64,000 nucleotides of DNA from Corynespora cassiicola (GCA_022059125.1 JAEUWY010000012.1:496001-560000), one strand, 5' to 3'; positions 22,238 to 34,141 are shown, numbered from the stretch's first letter. Program-made: numbers and translations. The notes: a model not told the origin generated them from the sequence alone.

Positions 22238-23334
22238 TTACTCGAAGTGCGACTCTGGGTTCGGTGCTGCGTAGCCGCGCTTCAGCAGGAAGTCAGAGAG
22301 TCGATCTTCCATTCTGGCGAACTGGTGGCTTGTAAGTGAAAGCTTTGTATATAGGAAGAGGAGGCACCCACGAAGCTTTTTCTTTCAATCACCCCATCCT
22401 TGATCCAGAACCCGTATCCACCCAACTGATTAGCCATCATGACATCTGTAAATAGTCGGTCGCCTACGACGGCGATTTGGGAGGGCGAGGTCACGCCCGA
22501 GTCGGGTTGGGATTGGAAGTAGGACAGGACTTCGGCTTTGCAGCCGGGTTTCTGGGGAGTGTTAACAGATGGTGAGGACCAGTGGGAACTAAGATGGGTA
22601 GAGAGGGAGCTGGATATGTATGTGAAGACTTGCCTTGGTAGAGTGCCGGAGCACTTTTACGCCGGTGTTCTTTTCCAGGAGCTCGGCTTGGGCGAAGCCG
22701 GGGTCGGAGGAGGTGCCGGCTGTGTTAGAGACGATGAGGAGTTTTGAGCCGGGGTAGGCGGTGCGGAGGGCTTGAAATTTTTCCTTTCAAGGTTGTTAGT
22801 TTCGAGAAAGCTTGATTAAATTAGACGATGTTGGTGAATGGCAGTTGATTTTTTTGCAAGAGGCTGAGTATCTGGTCTGGAATGATGTGGAGGAAGGAAA
22901 ACAAATAGATAAGTGTCGGCCATGTTGAATCGCGAAGAATGTGATATACACAAGGTATCCTCGAAAGTAGAAATACAAAAGAGAAGTATAAATGTCTCAA
23001 TAAAAAGATTTAAAGAATAGTAGTATGGTAAAACAAATAGTGAAGCTATCATTTTGAACAAAAGGAGAAAATGACGTATATTGAGTGATGAGGGATGGCG
23101 TTAGTGGCCTACCTTATATGCCGGAAACACTTCATCGGTATGAGGAATTGCAAAACAATTATCCTTATCTAGGACTACCGCCTTGATATCCACCTCCTTC
23201 TGTCCATCCTTCTTGGGAAATGCTTTTGATAGGGGCACTGGAAGGTGGTTGAAAGTCGAGACAGTGTGCTGAGGAAGGCACAAAGCGGGATCCCTCAGCA
23301 GCTTGAACACGTTAAGAGTACCCGAAATATTCAT
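22238..23334 (-). CDS. GEP4: Mitochondrial phosphatidylglycerophosphatase, Gep4 family
   Basis: Four exons (23334-23113, 22783-22634, 22551-22372, 22321-22238) give 211 aa, a normal length for Gep4. This HAD-superfamily phosphatase dephosphorylates phosphatidylglycerophosphate in cardiolipin synthesis. Motif I appears as VVLDKDNCF (DKDN nucleophile), motif II as LLIVSNTAG, and motif III/IV as GDRLFTDVMMANQLG. Intron 1 is unusually long for this window (329 bp). Intron 2 starts with GC (gcaagt) instead of GT, a known minor class that keeps the frame here. It is divergent from the SmD3 gene. Confidence 0.92.
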
Positions 23335-23750
23335 TGCACAAAAGTAAACCGTTCGAAGCGGTGATGTAGGACGATGGGAACAACAGAGACAGCTGACATA
23401 ATGACGCTAGCGGCTCAAGCGCAGATGGTCCAAGCTCCTCCGCTCGGAATAACTTCAACATCGCAGGTGAACTAGGTCACCAATTTCGCGTCCTCACCCT
23501 CCGCGTACCCCACACCTGTCGCTACACCCGCGCTTTTGGCAGTCTATTCAAAGGACCGCCCGCGAAAAGGTCAGTGCGCATTTCTGTACCCTATATACGC
23601 GCTCCACGCCTTTTAATCTGTTCATCCCAAGGCATTTCACGATCAAGAAGTCTAACGTTGGCGCATAGTATCGGCCCCACGACGACAACACGCGCGATCT
23701 ATATCCGAATAAACTGTCTGTTTGTATAAGACAAGAGAAAATCAGTCAAG
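23335..23750. promoter_or_regulatory. Bidirectional Gep4/SmD3 promoter region
   Basis: 416 bp between divergent starts. No specific site recognised. Confidence 0.4.
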
Positions 23751-24246
23751 ATGACTAGCACGATCGGTATCCCCATTAAGCTGTTGAACGAGGCGACCGT
23801 ATGTACTCGATAAAACCCGTTGGCCTCCCTCACCGAGTTAACCCAATGCTAGGGTCACATTGTTACCCTCGAAATCACCTCTGGCGAGGTCTACCGTGGA
23901 AAACTTCTTGAGGGTCAGCAAGGTCCCTTCACCTACTTCGCGCGTGCTAACATTCAGCAGCCGAGGACAACATGAACGTCCAGCTCAAGGACATTACGGT
24001 CACCGCCCGCGACGGTCGCGTTTCCCATTTGGAACAAGTCTATATCCGTGGCTCCCACGTCCGCTATTTCATCGTCCCCGACATGCTGAGGTAGGCAACG
24101 ACAGCCGGACAGCGCAGGCGACAAGCTAACAGAGCACTAGGAATGCGCCCATGTTCCGATCGCGAGGCACTAGGGGTCGCGGTGTTGGTCTTGCACGTGG
24201 CCGTGCCACTGTTAACCGCGCCCGTGGCCAGCGTGGAGGACGTTGA
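23751..24246 (+). CDS. SMD3: Small nuclear ribonucleoprotein SmD3
   Basis: Four exons (23751-23798, 23853-23913, 23961-24090, 24141-24246) give 114 aa. Sm motif 1 runs from [19 protein letters not shown] through GEVYRGKL to NMNVQL. Sm motif 2 is [11 protein letters not shown], preceded by the SmD3-type LEQVYIRGS. The tail is the RG-rich segment [16 protein letters not shown] that is arginine-methylated in this family. It is a core subunit of the heptameric ring of U1, U2, U4 and U5 snRNPs. Three introns in such a short gene fit a highly expressed fungal splicing gene. Confidence 0.97.
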
Positions 24247-24692
24247 AGAGGGAGAAGGGTTGACGAGGAGCTCTAAACGAACGATTTACTACTACCCCGG
24301 CCACGCGCGAGACAGTCGCCGCGAGACACCACCGCGGTCAAAATTGAGGAATCACGGTTTTTATGATGTGCGGAATCTGGGATGAAGGGTTAGAATAGAA
24401 TAACCTCCAAATACGATCCCACTGCTTACCTGGTTCAGGCTCAAATATTGGTTCTCTACCCCATTAAACACGGCGCCGGAAAGGCGGGCAACTAGTGCAA
24501 ACGAATCTTGAAACTTGTCACAAAACTTACATGTGATGATGAATTTCGTGATTGCTTACCTACACATACGGATGCTGCGAAGAACGTGCATGCTGCCCTA
24601 GCTAGTCCGTGGGGTCAACCCCCCACATCCTCAAGGCCAAGACCTCCGAAACTCCGCAACAACACCACACTCTTGCACTCACCACACCCACA
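24247..24692. other. Intergenic spacer
   Basis: 446 bp between co-oriented genes. Nothing beyond probable 3' UTR and promoter is seen. Confidence 0.4.
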
Positions 24693-25638
24693 ATGGAGGT
24701 CAAGAATCCCCGGCGCATCCTCGCCATCGGCGCCCCCGAATCCGGCGTTCTCAGCCTCCTCAAAGGTCCCCTCCCCCCCTCGCTTCCCCCTCTCTTCCGC
24801 ACACCCGCTAACCCCCCCGCAGACCTCACAGGCTCCGCCCCAGAACCCCCCTCCGCCTCCACAGCCGGCCTCTCGCACGAATGGGACCTCAAGACAAAAT
24901 ACTACACCGCCAAACTCCCCATCTGGATTGACGAAATCCCCTCCGTCGCCGAATGGCGCGCCGAGTTCACAAAGCCCGAAGCCAGAGAAGTGGTCTCTGT
25001 TCTGGGGGCGTGGATATACTGCTTCCGCAAGCCGGTCAGCGAAGCGGATTTGCAGACGATAAAGGATACGATGGAGGCCGTGGCCGAGGTCATCGAGAAG
25101 GCGTGTGGGTATGCGAGCGATCAGGTGTGTCTTGCGGTTGCGATGGCGCAGGGGCGGACGCCGTATCTCGAGATGAGCGGAGAGGAATGGGAGGGGGTAT
25201 GTTTGGAGTATGGGTTTGAGTTTGTGGATGGGGAGGCTAGGGGGAAGAATGAGTTTGGGGAGGAGGTGGGGGTTAAGAGGGTGGAGGAGGCGATTATGGC
25301 GCAGGAGTGGGATGGGGGGTTGGGGGTTGATGGGGACGAGGACGAGGAGGGGTTTGGGGGTTCGTTCGAGGCGGAGGAGGCGGAGATGAATATGGAGTTG
25401 TTTGGGATGAAGAATGCCGTTCATGGAGTGGAGGAGGATGAGGAGGCGCAGGTGGAGGAGTTGGAGAATATGATGAGGAGGATGATGGCCATCAAAGGTG
25501 GGTTGGAAGCAATGTTTTTATTGTACAGACAGGATGCTAATGGTTTTTTCGTGTACAGACATGGGCGAAGGGATGCCGGAAGCAGAACGCAAGCGCTTCG
25601 CGGCCAAAGCGGTCAACGACCTAATGAAGGACCTCTGA
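24693..25638 (+). CDS. p34/Irc6-like adaptin-binding protein
   Basis: Three exons (24693-24765, 24823-25497, 25559-25638) give about 275 aa. With the first intron removed the N-terminus reads ILAIGAPESGVLSLLKDLTG, a degenerate Rab/P-loop-like fold start seen in alpha/gamma-adaptin-binding protein p34 and yeast Irc6. Then IWIDEIPSVAEW and VVSVLGAWIYCFRKP follow. The C-terminal half is acidic (DGDEDEEGFGGSF...), ending in ELENMMRRMMAIKDMGEGMPEAERKRFAAKAVNDLMKDL-type helices characteristic of the family. The likely role is clathrin adaptor (AP-1/AP-2) assembly or trafficking. Its stop codon is 3 bp from the stop of the convergent methyltransferase. Confidence 0.8.
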
Positions 25639-25641
25639 GCA

Positions 25642-26490
25642 TCATCTGCTCTTCTGCCCTAGGCATATCAAGAATGGAAAGTCCATTTCTCTCGCCGGCT
25701 TTCCGTCCTCGGCTTCGACCTCTTTTCGCAACGTAAATGCACGCTCGATTTGCACTTCGTTGAATCCGGTTCCGTCGATGATGGTCTCCACCTCGTCCTT
25801 TTTGATGCCGTGCCTCTCGACGCCCTCGCGCTTCTCCTTGGGGTGGAATGGCACAGCATCCGGCCCGAAATCCTCATAGTCGGTCAACGCAATGTGCCCT
25901 CCCGGTCTCAAGCACTTGAGTAGCGTGGCAAAAATATCGGGCAGACTGGGTATGTGGTGCAGCGTCAGGTGGCTCACGATCAAGTCGAATCGGTACGGGC
26001 CATCGTGACCCGACTCTCCACGCCGGGTGGCCAACGCAGCAGCAGCGCCCTGGATGTGCACATCATCTGGTTCCTGGACGAGGACGTTTACTGCGGCTAG
26101 GTTTGCTTTGTCGGGATTGGGCAGGCCGGCGACTTTGGTATTGAATGCGGCAATCATGCCGTCTGCCGTGTCGACGCCAACAAGAGAGCGCACGTGTGGC
26201 GCTAGCATGAACGATAGCAGGCCGGTCCCACAGCCTATCTCGAGAACGTCGAGGTCTGTTGGTAGCAATCAGTTTCATCAGAACCTTTTTCCCATTCCCC
26301 TTCCTCCTTCTCCCTCATCAAACTTGCCTTTGGCGCTGCCGTCGGCAAAGGACGGGACGTAGCGCTTGATGGCCTCGTATGCCTTTTCGCAGCTCTCGAC
26401 ATGCTTCTTGTTGCCGTCCCAGGCCTCGGCCTCGGCATTGAAGCGGGCATTGTTCACCTCGAGCGAGGATGGCGTGGCGGTGGTGGCCAT
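25642..26490 (-). CDS. SAM-dependent methyltransferase, class I
   Basis: Two exons (26490-26328 and 26255-25642) give about 258 aa. SAM motif I is DLDVLEIGCGTGLLSF, the acidic loop is VGVDTADGM, motif IV is FDLIVSHLTLHHI, and motif V/VI contains LLKCLRPGGHIALTDYEDFG. The intron begins with GC (gcaagt), which gives the only in-frame junction into motif I that I could find. Family type: methyltransferase 11/UbiE-like, substrate unknown. It overlaps functionally only by position: convergent with the p34-like gene, stops 3 bp apart. Confidence 0.88.
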
Positions 26491-27234
26491 GGTGGAGAGG
26501 TTTGGGGCTCAAACTGGCGACAGCCGAGCGGGAAGCTTTATGTGGGATCGCGGGGTTGCGGGGTCGGTCTCGTGGAGGAGGCGAGCGATCGGCTGTCCGT
26601 AGCCTCTTGGGCGGATGCCATTTGAAACACTTTGGCTGGCTTGCCTTGACTAACTTTGAATCCCAGGATGCGGTCTCTGCTGCTCGCAGCGGGGTTGTTG
26701 CTTCGGATGGAGCAGCCGGATGGGTCTGATCAGCTACTTGCCCCCTTTCCAGCCGCAACTTCTCGTGGCGGGTGTGCTCGATATCCTTTTGACTTCCTAC
26801 TATGCTTTTGGCTTCCCAATCGTATACCCGACTTAGCAATCATGACTGATGTGTTTCGACGATTTCGTTTCACGCCTTTTGCCGGCGCGCCCAGGGTCCC
26901 ATAGGCTGCTCGAAGCGGCTAGCATCCGATAAATTGGGTGAGGCTATATTTGGGTGCGGATAGGATTTCAGGAACGCAACGCCGTATAACGCTCTGACCA
27001 GGTAGGCTCCAGACCCGTGGTTCTTATCGGGTGCTCTTTTTCGTCGTGCTTTTCCGTCAGTCGATAACTGCGCCGTCACTCATTACTTGATTCTACTAGG
27101 TTTGCTGGAGACGTTTGTTGACAGCCAGTCTCGTGCATACAAAAGAGCTGTTTACTGGGACCACAACCAGGGAAAGAGCACTGGACATTGGATTGCAACC
27201 CACGGCTACACTGCCCAAGGCCAACCCCTCCATC
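26491..27234. other. Divergent intergenic region
   Basis: 744 bp between the methyltransferase start and the membrane-protein start. It probably carries both promoters. No gene supported. Confidence 0.4.
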
Positions 27235-28311
27235 ATGCTTACTCCCCTCTCACTCTTCCTCCTCTCCTCCACCGCCCTAGCCACCTCGTCCATAACCTGG
27301 CTCCACCCTCAACGTAGCGCCATCATCAAGCTCGACACCCCAGCCTACCCCTTCTGGCAGCTCGACAAGGTAAACGCGCCCAGCCTCCTCCGCTCCGCCG
27401 CCCCATACTACGAGGAATCGCCCACCACTCCCTCGGCCATCCTACTCAACCTCACCCTCGCCCCGGACTCGCGCTCTCTCTACTTGAACAACGAACAGCT
27501 CCTCCCGCTCAAAGATGCCAATGTTCCCCCACTGCTCAAGGCTTACCAGGTCCCGGCCAGCATCCCCGAGCGCAAGGTGCGCAATATCGTCGAGGCGGGG
27601 GTGCTCGATCGGGAACGCGGGTGGGAGGACCTGACGCTCGCGTGGCGGCTGTTGGATCTCGACTATGACCGGCTCGTCTCGCTGGATGGCGGGGGTCACC
27701 ATGGGAGCGCCACGCTGAGGTTCCGCGTCTTGGGGATTGGGGCCCATCAGAGGTCTGACGTGCTGGATGCGGAGAAGCAAAAGGTGGTGCATGTCAAGGT
27801 CGAGGGCGGGTGGGAGTATCGGGTTACTGATGTTCAGGTTAGGGAGGTGGGGGAGTCATATGAGGGGGAGTTGGCGGTGGAGAGGCAGACGGGGTGTTCG
27901 TTGTGGTCGTGGAGGTGTGGTGATCAGGGGGTGCGTGGGTGTGGGGCAGGATACTATCGCTTTGTGTGGAGGGAGAGGTTTGACGGCTATGGGAGGGTGG
28001 GATCGCTGAGGCATGCCGTTATGAAGAAGGGGGCGGCGTTGAAGGAGTTTTGGGAGGACGCCGGAGCGAGCATGGTGTTTGCTTGGGCGGTGTTGACCAG
28101 CATTGCGGTGGGATTGGTACTGGTGATGAAGGGGTGGCAAGCGTGGAGGGAGCAGAGGGTCAAGAGAAGGGAGGAGATTGTCAGGAGGGTGGCTGAGGTG
28201 GAGGGGCTGTTGGGGGAGAATGATGATGGGGAGGGATTCTATGGGGGTGACGACGAGAAGGAATTGGACCAGGAGAAGGAGTTGGATGTTGTAGATGGGA
28301 TTACAAGGTAA
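27235..28311 (+). CDS. Uncharacterised type I membrane protein
   Basis: 358 aa, single exon, started at ATG 27235 because it opens directly with a signal peptide (LTPLSLFLLSSTALATS). The ectodomain of about 270 aa contains a cysteine group (TGCSLWSWRCGDQGVRGC). A single transmembrane helix lies near residues 287-305 (MVFAWAVLTSIAVGLVLVM), followed by a basic then acidic cytosolic tail (EQRVKRREEIVRR ... EKELDQEKELDVVD). This topology suits an ER or secretory-pathway protein; an EMC10-like role is possible but I could not support it from motifs. The 3' half is strongly G-rich on the coding strand. Confidence 0.65.
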   Translation: MLTPLSLFLLSSTALATSSITWLHPQRSAIIKLDTPAYPFWQLDKVNAPSLLRSAAPYYEESPTTPSAILLNLTLAPDSRSLYLNNEQLLPLKDANVPPLLKAYQVPASIPERKVRNIVEAGVLDRERGWEDLTLAWRLLDLDYDRLVSLDGGGHHGSATLRFRVLGIGAHQRSDVLDAEKQKVVHVKVEGGWEYRVTDVQVREVGESYEGELAVERQTGCSLWSWRCGDQGVRGCGAGYYRFVWRERFDGYGRVGSLRHAVMKKGAALKEFWEDAGASMVFAWAVLTSIAVGLVLVMKGWQAWREQRVKRREEIVRRVAEVEGLLGENDDGEGFYGGDDEKELDQEKELDVVDGITR

Positions 28312-29284
28312 GATTGCTGAGCCTGTGATTGGAGATATAGTCGTAATACTAGGTACCATGCTCAATGATGTTTTGCGTTGGCTCTTTCTAGAGAACCCGA
28401 GTGATTACCACCTGAACAAGTCAAATACGACTCATGTCAACTGTCCACTCCCCAAGTCCTTTTTGTCAATCACTCTTGCATCAGAGTCCGGGCGTTGGAA
28501 AGCTCAGCCTCACGATGCGTGTTCCCCGTCATGCCCTGAATGCCATGCCCCTGCACGAACCACCCCGGTATAATTGGAAAGATCACCACAAACGGACCTA
28601 CTCGCGCGGCCCCACCCATTATCAATTCCCAAGAGGATGATGCAATGGCAGACAAAGGAGCACCCTGCTCGCACTCCGCCCGCTCCGGAGGGCAGGGCAT
28701 CCGGCCAGTGCTCTTCTAAGCTGGCGAGCCATGGTTCGCTCACGAGCCCACCAGGCCGGGCGGCTTGGGCGGGCCTGGGACGGTGATTGGACCGGACGGG
28801 CACCAGGCAGCTTCGCGGCACCACGAGCAGCGCACGCGGACATCACATGGGCAGCTCCGCGAGGTACATCGCCACAGCTGCCACGGGCGCTGGACGAGTC
28901 GGTGAGGGTGCCAGCCAGTGGTGGCCGGGCGCGCTCCGCCATAGCGAGCCCCCAGCGTGATTCGAGGCCGCCCCCGCATTCTCGTGACCACGGCGACTGG
29001 GCAGACGGCGGCGACGCCCTCAGCAGCATTGGAAGGGCCCGGGGCGAGTGAAAAGGTGCAACGAGGACGGGGAGCAGCAGCAGCAGCAGTAGCAGCATTG
29101 CCCGCCTTCCTCTCCGCGTTACCGTCGCCCGGCGCGCCCGCCCTCCGCCCGCGCTCGTTCTTGTGCGGCCCAGCCAATATATCCGCGCCCGCTCGTCAAT
29201 CCCCCCCTCATAAAACCGAACCGAACCACACCTCCCCCTCCAGAGCCGCCGCAAGCCGACCGCGCTGGAGACATCGGCGACATC
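28312..29284. other. GC-rich upstream region of the Aro80-like gene
   Basis: 973 bp without a supported gene; open frames on both strands here are byproducts of high GC. An AGC microsatellite lies at 29073-29096. The stretch next to 29285 is CT-rich and may be a 5' UTR. Confidence 0.45.
29073..29096. repeat. AGC trinucleotide microsatellite
   Basis: Eight AGC-type units, one interrupted (AGT), about 190 bp upstream of the regulator start. Confidence 0.8.
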
Positions 29285-32200
29285 ATGTCTACCGCCTCGA
29301 ACGCCTCGCCTCCGGCATCGCGACCTACCGCTGCCCAGCACACTCGCACATACCAGGCCTGCATTCCGTGCCGCCGGCGCAAGGTGCGCTGCGACCTGGG
29401 CCCCGTCGACAACCCTCACGACCCACCCTGCGTCAGGTGCCGCCGCGAGAGCAAAGAGTGCTTCTTCAGCGCGACCCGCCGCAAGCGCAAGCCCCACGAC
29501 GGCGCCGACGGCGACGCTTTCCTCGACGACGTCGACGACTACGAGGTGCGCAATGGGAGGAAGCGCCTGCGATCCGACGAGGGCACGCCCGGCCGCCGCC
29601 CCGAAAGCATCAACATCGCCCGCGCCAACACCCACCAGGCTCCCGCCAGCGCCTCCGCCTACGTCTCGCAGCCGCTGACCCCCGGGGGCTCCGTCGGCCG
29701 CTACGAGCCTCTGCGCCGCCCCAACACGGCCCCCAATGGACTGTCCAAGCCCACCGACGAGGAGGAGCAGAAGATCAGCAATGCCACCACCGCCATCCTG
29801 CAGGCCGGCGAGGTCTACAGCGGCCACGACGCCCTCAACCTGCTGTTCGAGGCCGCCGGCCGCAACGGCGACTTCGAGGGCCACCACCGCACCGGCAGCG
29901 CGGGGAGCTTGCAGCGCCCGCAGCTGGGCACGGGGAGCACGCCTGGCTCGCAGACCAACTTTGCCAGCCCGCAAGCCAACGCGAGCCTGACGCCGGGCCT
30001 GCACGCGCGCACCCAGTCGCGCTCGGGGGTAGAGCCCACCGTGGACCCTGCCATCCAGCAGCAGCAGCCGCAGCAACAGCAACAGCAACACCACCACCAC
30101 CAGCCGCAGCGTCCGGCCACCCCGGAGCCCCCAAACGAGGCCGCCTTTGCCGAAGCCGTCAGGGCCTGGTCCAAGTTCCGCTTCGTGCGAGCCGGCTGGC
30201 TGACGTCCAAGGAGGCAATTGCCTACATTGACTACTTCTACACCTTCCTCTCGCCCCTCACGCCCATTGTCGTGCCCGACTACCGCGACCATGCCTCGCA
30301 CGGGAAGCTGCTCAAGGAGGAACCCATGCTGGTCATCACCCTGCTCACCATCTCGTCGCGCTTCGCCCCGCCGCGCAACTCGACCGGAGCAGGCGCCACC
30401 TCGCGCGCATATCTCATCCACGAGAAGCTCTGGAAGTACCTCCAGGGCATGATTGACCGCATGATATACGGGCAGGAGCAGTTTGGTGGCGGCTTCTGTG
30501 GCGCGGGCCAGCAGCCAGGCTCGGACGTGAATCCGCTGTCCCGGAAGGGATTGCGCACGCTGGGCACGGTGGAAAGTCTGATGCTGCTGACCGAGTGGCA
30601 TCCGCGAGCTCTGCATTTTCCGCCCGGTGATGACGATGACGAGCTGGTGCCGAATGACGACTTTACAGACATAGGCACGCCTATTGTGAATCCCGGCGGA
30701 CCAGGACCGAGTGCAGATCTATTCAAAGGCGTGGGCGGCCAGCGTATCGACAGCTGGCTGGAGCCCTGCTGGAGGAGCGACCGCATGTGCTGGATGCTGC
30801 TAGGAAACGCGACCTCGCTGGCCTTTGAGATTGGCGTGTTTGACGACACGAGCGAGGTCGAGTTTGAAGAAGCGAACAGGCACCTCTCCCATGCTACTGT
30901 CAAAGCCTACTTCCGCCGGAAGAACCACCTCAAGGATCTTTTAGTCATTTACGTCACGCAGACGAGCGGTAGGCTTGGACTAACTTCTATGCTTCCCAAG
31001 GTCGAGCGCGAAGACCAGGACCTGCACGCCCAAAAGACTCCAACCGAGCTGTATGTGGAGCGCGTGAGTAAGATCAAAGCGCCCCCGCCGCAGTACGGAA
31101 TGCGGTCGGACGGGCAGCGTCTGCCATTAGAATCAGTAGCCACCCAGGAGCGACACGCCGTGCAAGACTACGTGCTAGATTTCTGGACGCGAATAGCCAA
31201 GGTCATGGAGATGGGCAACCTGAAGCTCTTCCCCAACCGACGGCGAACCAGGGAGCTCTTGAAGTCGGGCAACTACGAAGAGTTGCTCAAGAATTTCCAG
31301 ACGCCGCTCATGGACTGGAAGAGGTCTTTTGACCAGGCCCCACAAAGTAAGCTATACCTTGCCCATGCCATTGTGATGTATCTGACTGTATCAAGTCCCC
31401 ACGCAACTTCGCCATGTCCTGACCATTGAATTCGAATACACGCGAGTATACCTCAACTCGCTCGCCCTCCAGGCAGTCGTAGAACGGTGCACTCACAACA
31501 CGCCCCAGCAGACGCATGCCCAGCCCAACGGCGTAGGTTCGTCCTCTTCACGAAGTGGAGGCGAGGGCAACGCAATCCCATTCAGTACGCTGGTCAAGTG
31601 GTATGGAAACGACCGCCACTATATCAAGGAGGTCATCGACGCGAGTCGAAACGTTTTGAAGATTGTCGTTGACGGCCTCTATCCAGGAGATTATCTGCGC
31701 CACGCCCCCGTCCGCACTTTTTTCCGTATAGTCTCCGTGGCCATCATCCTGCTCAAGACGTTTGCCCTGGGCGCCACAGAAGACGAAGTAGCCTACTCCC
31801 TCGGCCTCCTCGACCGCGGCGTAGAAGCCCTCCGAACCTCCATCGTCGACGACGTGCACGTCGGAAACCGCTTCGCGGACCTCGTAGAAACCCTGACCCA
31901 TCGCATCCGCGCCCGCTTCGTCCGCATGGCTACAACCGGCAACTCGGGCCTGTCCCGCTCCGGAAGCCGCTCCCCGCCTCGCACCCGCGCCCAGACGCCC
32001 ATGATGCCTCCGCCGCAACCCCTCGGCGGCCAGCAGCAGCCGGGCCACCTCGCCCCCGGCTTCGGCAGCGGAATGCATTACCAGGGTAACTCTACGTCTG
32101 TGCCTGGCTCCCCCTCGCTCAGCATCACGGCCTCTGGGCGCGCTACGCCGAGCCATCCCCTCTGGGGCATCTCGAACGAGACGTACGACCCCAACTCGAA

Positions 32201-32480
32201 CTCCATCTCCATCATGCCGCCGCCCGGGTTCGCGGGCAATGGGTCGGCCGGGGGGTACAGCAATAGCAATTGGCAGAACCAGTGGATGGGCGGTGGCGCG
32301 AGGGATGCGAATGGCAGCAATGGCGGCGGGTATGATCAGGATTGGCTTGCCCTGCCGTTGGATCCGCTGTTGGATCAGTGGGGGGCGGATATCAGCCAGA
32401 CGGCCATGGGGCCGGATGTTGGGGGGTTGGATATGTTGGATATTTTGCTGAATATGGGGGGTCCGCCGGGGAGTGCGTAG
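29285..32480 (+). CDS. Large Zn2Cys6 transcription factor, Aro80-like
   Basis: Exons 29285-31346 and 31396-32480 give about 1048 aa. The zinc cluster (residues 22-59) reads ACIPCRRRKVRCDLGPVDNP then PPCVRCRRESKECFF, with the long DLGPVDNPHDPP loop between Cys3 and Cys4 that marks the Aro80/aromatic amino acid regulator group, followed by ATRRKRK. A Gln/His-rich run sits near residues 258-275. The fungal-specific domain includes FLSPLTPIVVPDYRD and LLTISSRFAPPRN. The C-terminus is rich in Ser, Pro, Gly and Asn. Family knowledge: Aro80 activates aromatic amino acid and sometimes GABA catabolism. The orthology call is from recall, not a search. Confidence 0.82.
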
Positions 32481-32966
32481 ACTCTCCCTAGAGGTGAGGA
32501 TTAGGCTGTGCGTTTTGGCCATGGTGATGATACCCCAAGCCCTTTTTTTTGGTTTGTATGTGCTGGTTCACGCTTTTTTTGGTTGGTTGGTTTATGTTTT
32601 GCTGCGAACGAGAGAGCAAGAGTTTGCATTGGGTGGTGATTATGCTTTTAAGCCCCCCGTTTTTGGGTTTTTTTTTCTTTTGAAAATTTGAGGATATCTG
32701 GGCTGGATGGAATGGAATGGTATGGCGTTATTTATGGCAGGTTTTTATTTTTGGTGGAATTGGATGGGATGGGATGGTAGATAAAAACAAAATTGGGGCT
32801 CGCGAGGGCTTAGGTAGTGTATATAGCTGCGGAGGAAAAGTATTTATTTTGAGGATGGTATCCGGGGGCCTTGAGGATTTGTTTGTTTGTGAGTGATGTG
32901 ATGGGAAGGAGTCTCTGACTGGCTTCTTTGTTGTGGAGTTTGGTTTAGGCTGTGTTGAGGATTTGG

Positions 32967-33045
32967 GTCCAGCTCACTTGTGTCCAGCTCGTCTGTGTCG
33001 AGCTCACTTATGTGTCCGGCTCACTTATATATTCTGCTCGCTTAT
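32967..33045 (+). repeat. Five-unit degenerate 15-bp tandem repeat
   Basis: Units begin at 32967, 32982, 32997, 33014 and 33031, with consensus near GTCCAGCTCACTTAT. Two-base spacers precede the last two units. The GCTCACTTGT core matches nine of ten bases of the GCTCGCTTGT core in the terminal repeats of the transposon at 36.8-38.7 kb. Confidence 0.7.
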
Positions 33046-34141
33046 AGAACACGTTGAGAGTTTTCTGAAGAGCTGTAAGTTTTTTTTCTCTCAGCTTTAA
33101 TGTGCCAGGACTAAACGAGTACAGAACGTTAAGTGTTTTATTCTTAGTTGAAAGGCTGGCGTGATTTTAGGAAGTAAAAATATATCAAACAGAGCGTAGT
33201 ACAGCAGGCAAACTAATAAGCATGCATGGCGTCAGCCGCTCTGGAGGACCAGGCTGTACAACAAAGCTCGTATTTACAATCTGCTCGTATCATTTGACCA
33301 CTATATTCATTCCAACATGCTGGCTTTGATTTGTCCCCTCAAGACCCTGGCGATATTGAAGGCTTGCATATTGCCAAGGCCGTCTCCCATGAGCGTGCTC
33401 CGCGGCGGTACCGTCTTCTACATAAGACGCTTTTGTCCCTCCAGACTTGATTTCGGTCTGACTAGCTAGTGGAACATTATGGTTAACGAAACATACGAAC
33501 TCTTGCCAAAGGCATTTGGAATGGTCAGAAATCATAGACCAATTGGGCCAACGCAATGCAACCCGCCACCAGTCGTCAAGAAGCAACGGGATTCAGGCCA
33601 TGCGGTGCGCCTGTGGAGTCAAATCACATCAATGTTCGAAAATATGCCCTATATGACAAAAGACACCTTACTAAAGACAATTTGGTATCTGCTCAAAGGG
33701 GCATTGACGCCAATCAGCCTTATTAAATCTAGCATTATAATAATTTTGTCAAGATCTAAGCTTCATATCTCTGCTTAATTAATATAAATTTCCATCAAAT
33801 GCGTGTCATAATTTGCAATGCTATTAGATGTACACTTGAGTACAGAATGCGAGAGAGATAATGTGAGGGTGAGAGATCATTTTGTGGTTTAAACAATAAT
33901 TCAGACACACTCTTCCCACATTCCGCTTCATGACGCCAAGGGTCGGCGTTTAAAGACTAAAAAGCAAGTATCTGACTGCACATCTCCATAAGGCTGGCCC
34001 CAAACAGACTCCAATCACCTCGAGCCTTTTCTCTTGCCAAGGTCGACAGATAACTCTAGCCTCTGCAATTACTTCTTTCCGTGCCCTCAGCTCACTTTCA
34101 GCCACCTCAGCCTTGCGCCATGCGACAAAATTAGAGTTTTG

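Noticed and set aside
28957..30231. A 424-codon plus-strand frame rich in Pro, Arg and His
   Set aside because: It is a frame-shifted reading of the GC-rich 5' part of the regulator gene, with composition typical of an artefact.
28622..30616. A 664-codon minus-strand open frame
   Set aside because: It is antisense to the Zn2Cys6 gene in GC-rich sequence and has low-complexity Leu/Arg/Val runs without a domain.
32967..33045. Considered as a CRISPR-like array
   Set aside because: The units are directly adjacent with no unique spacers of regular length, and the organism is a fungus.
33290..33778. Overlapping plus and minus frames of about 100 codons
   Set aside because: No domain, signal peptide or splice-supported extension, and the two frames exclude each other.
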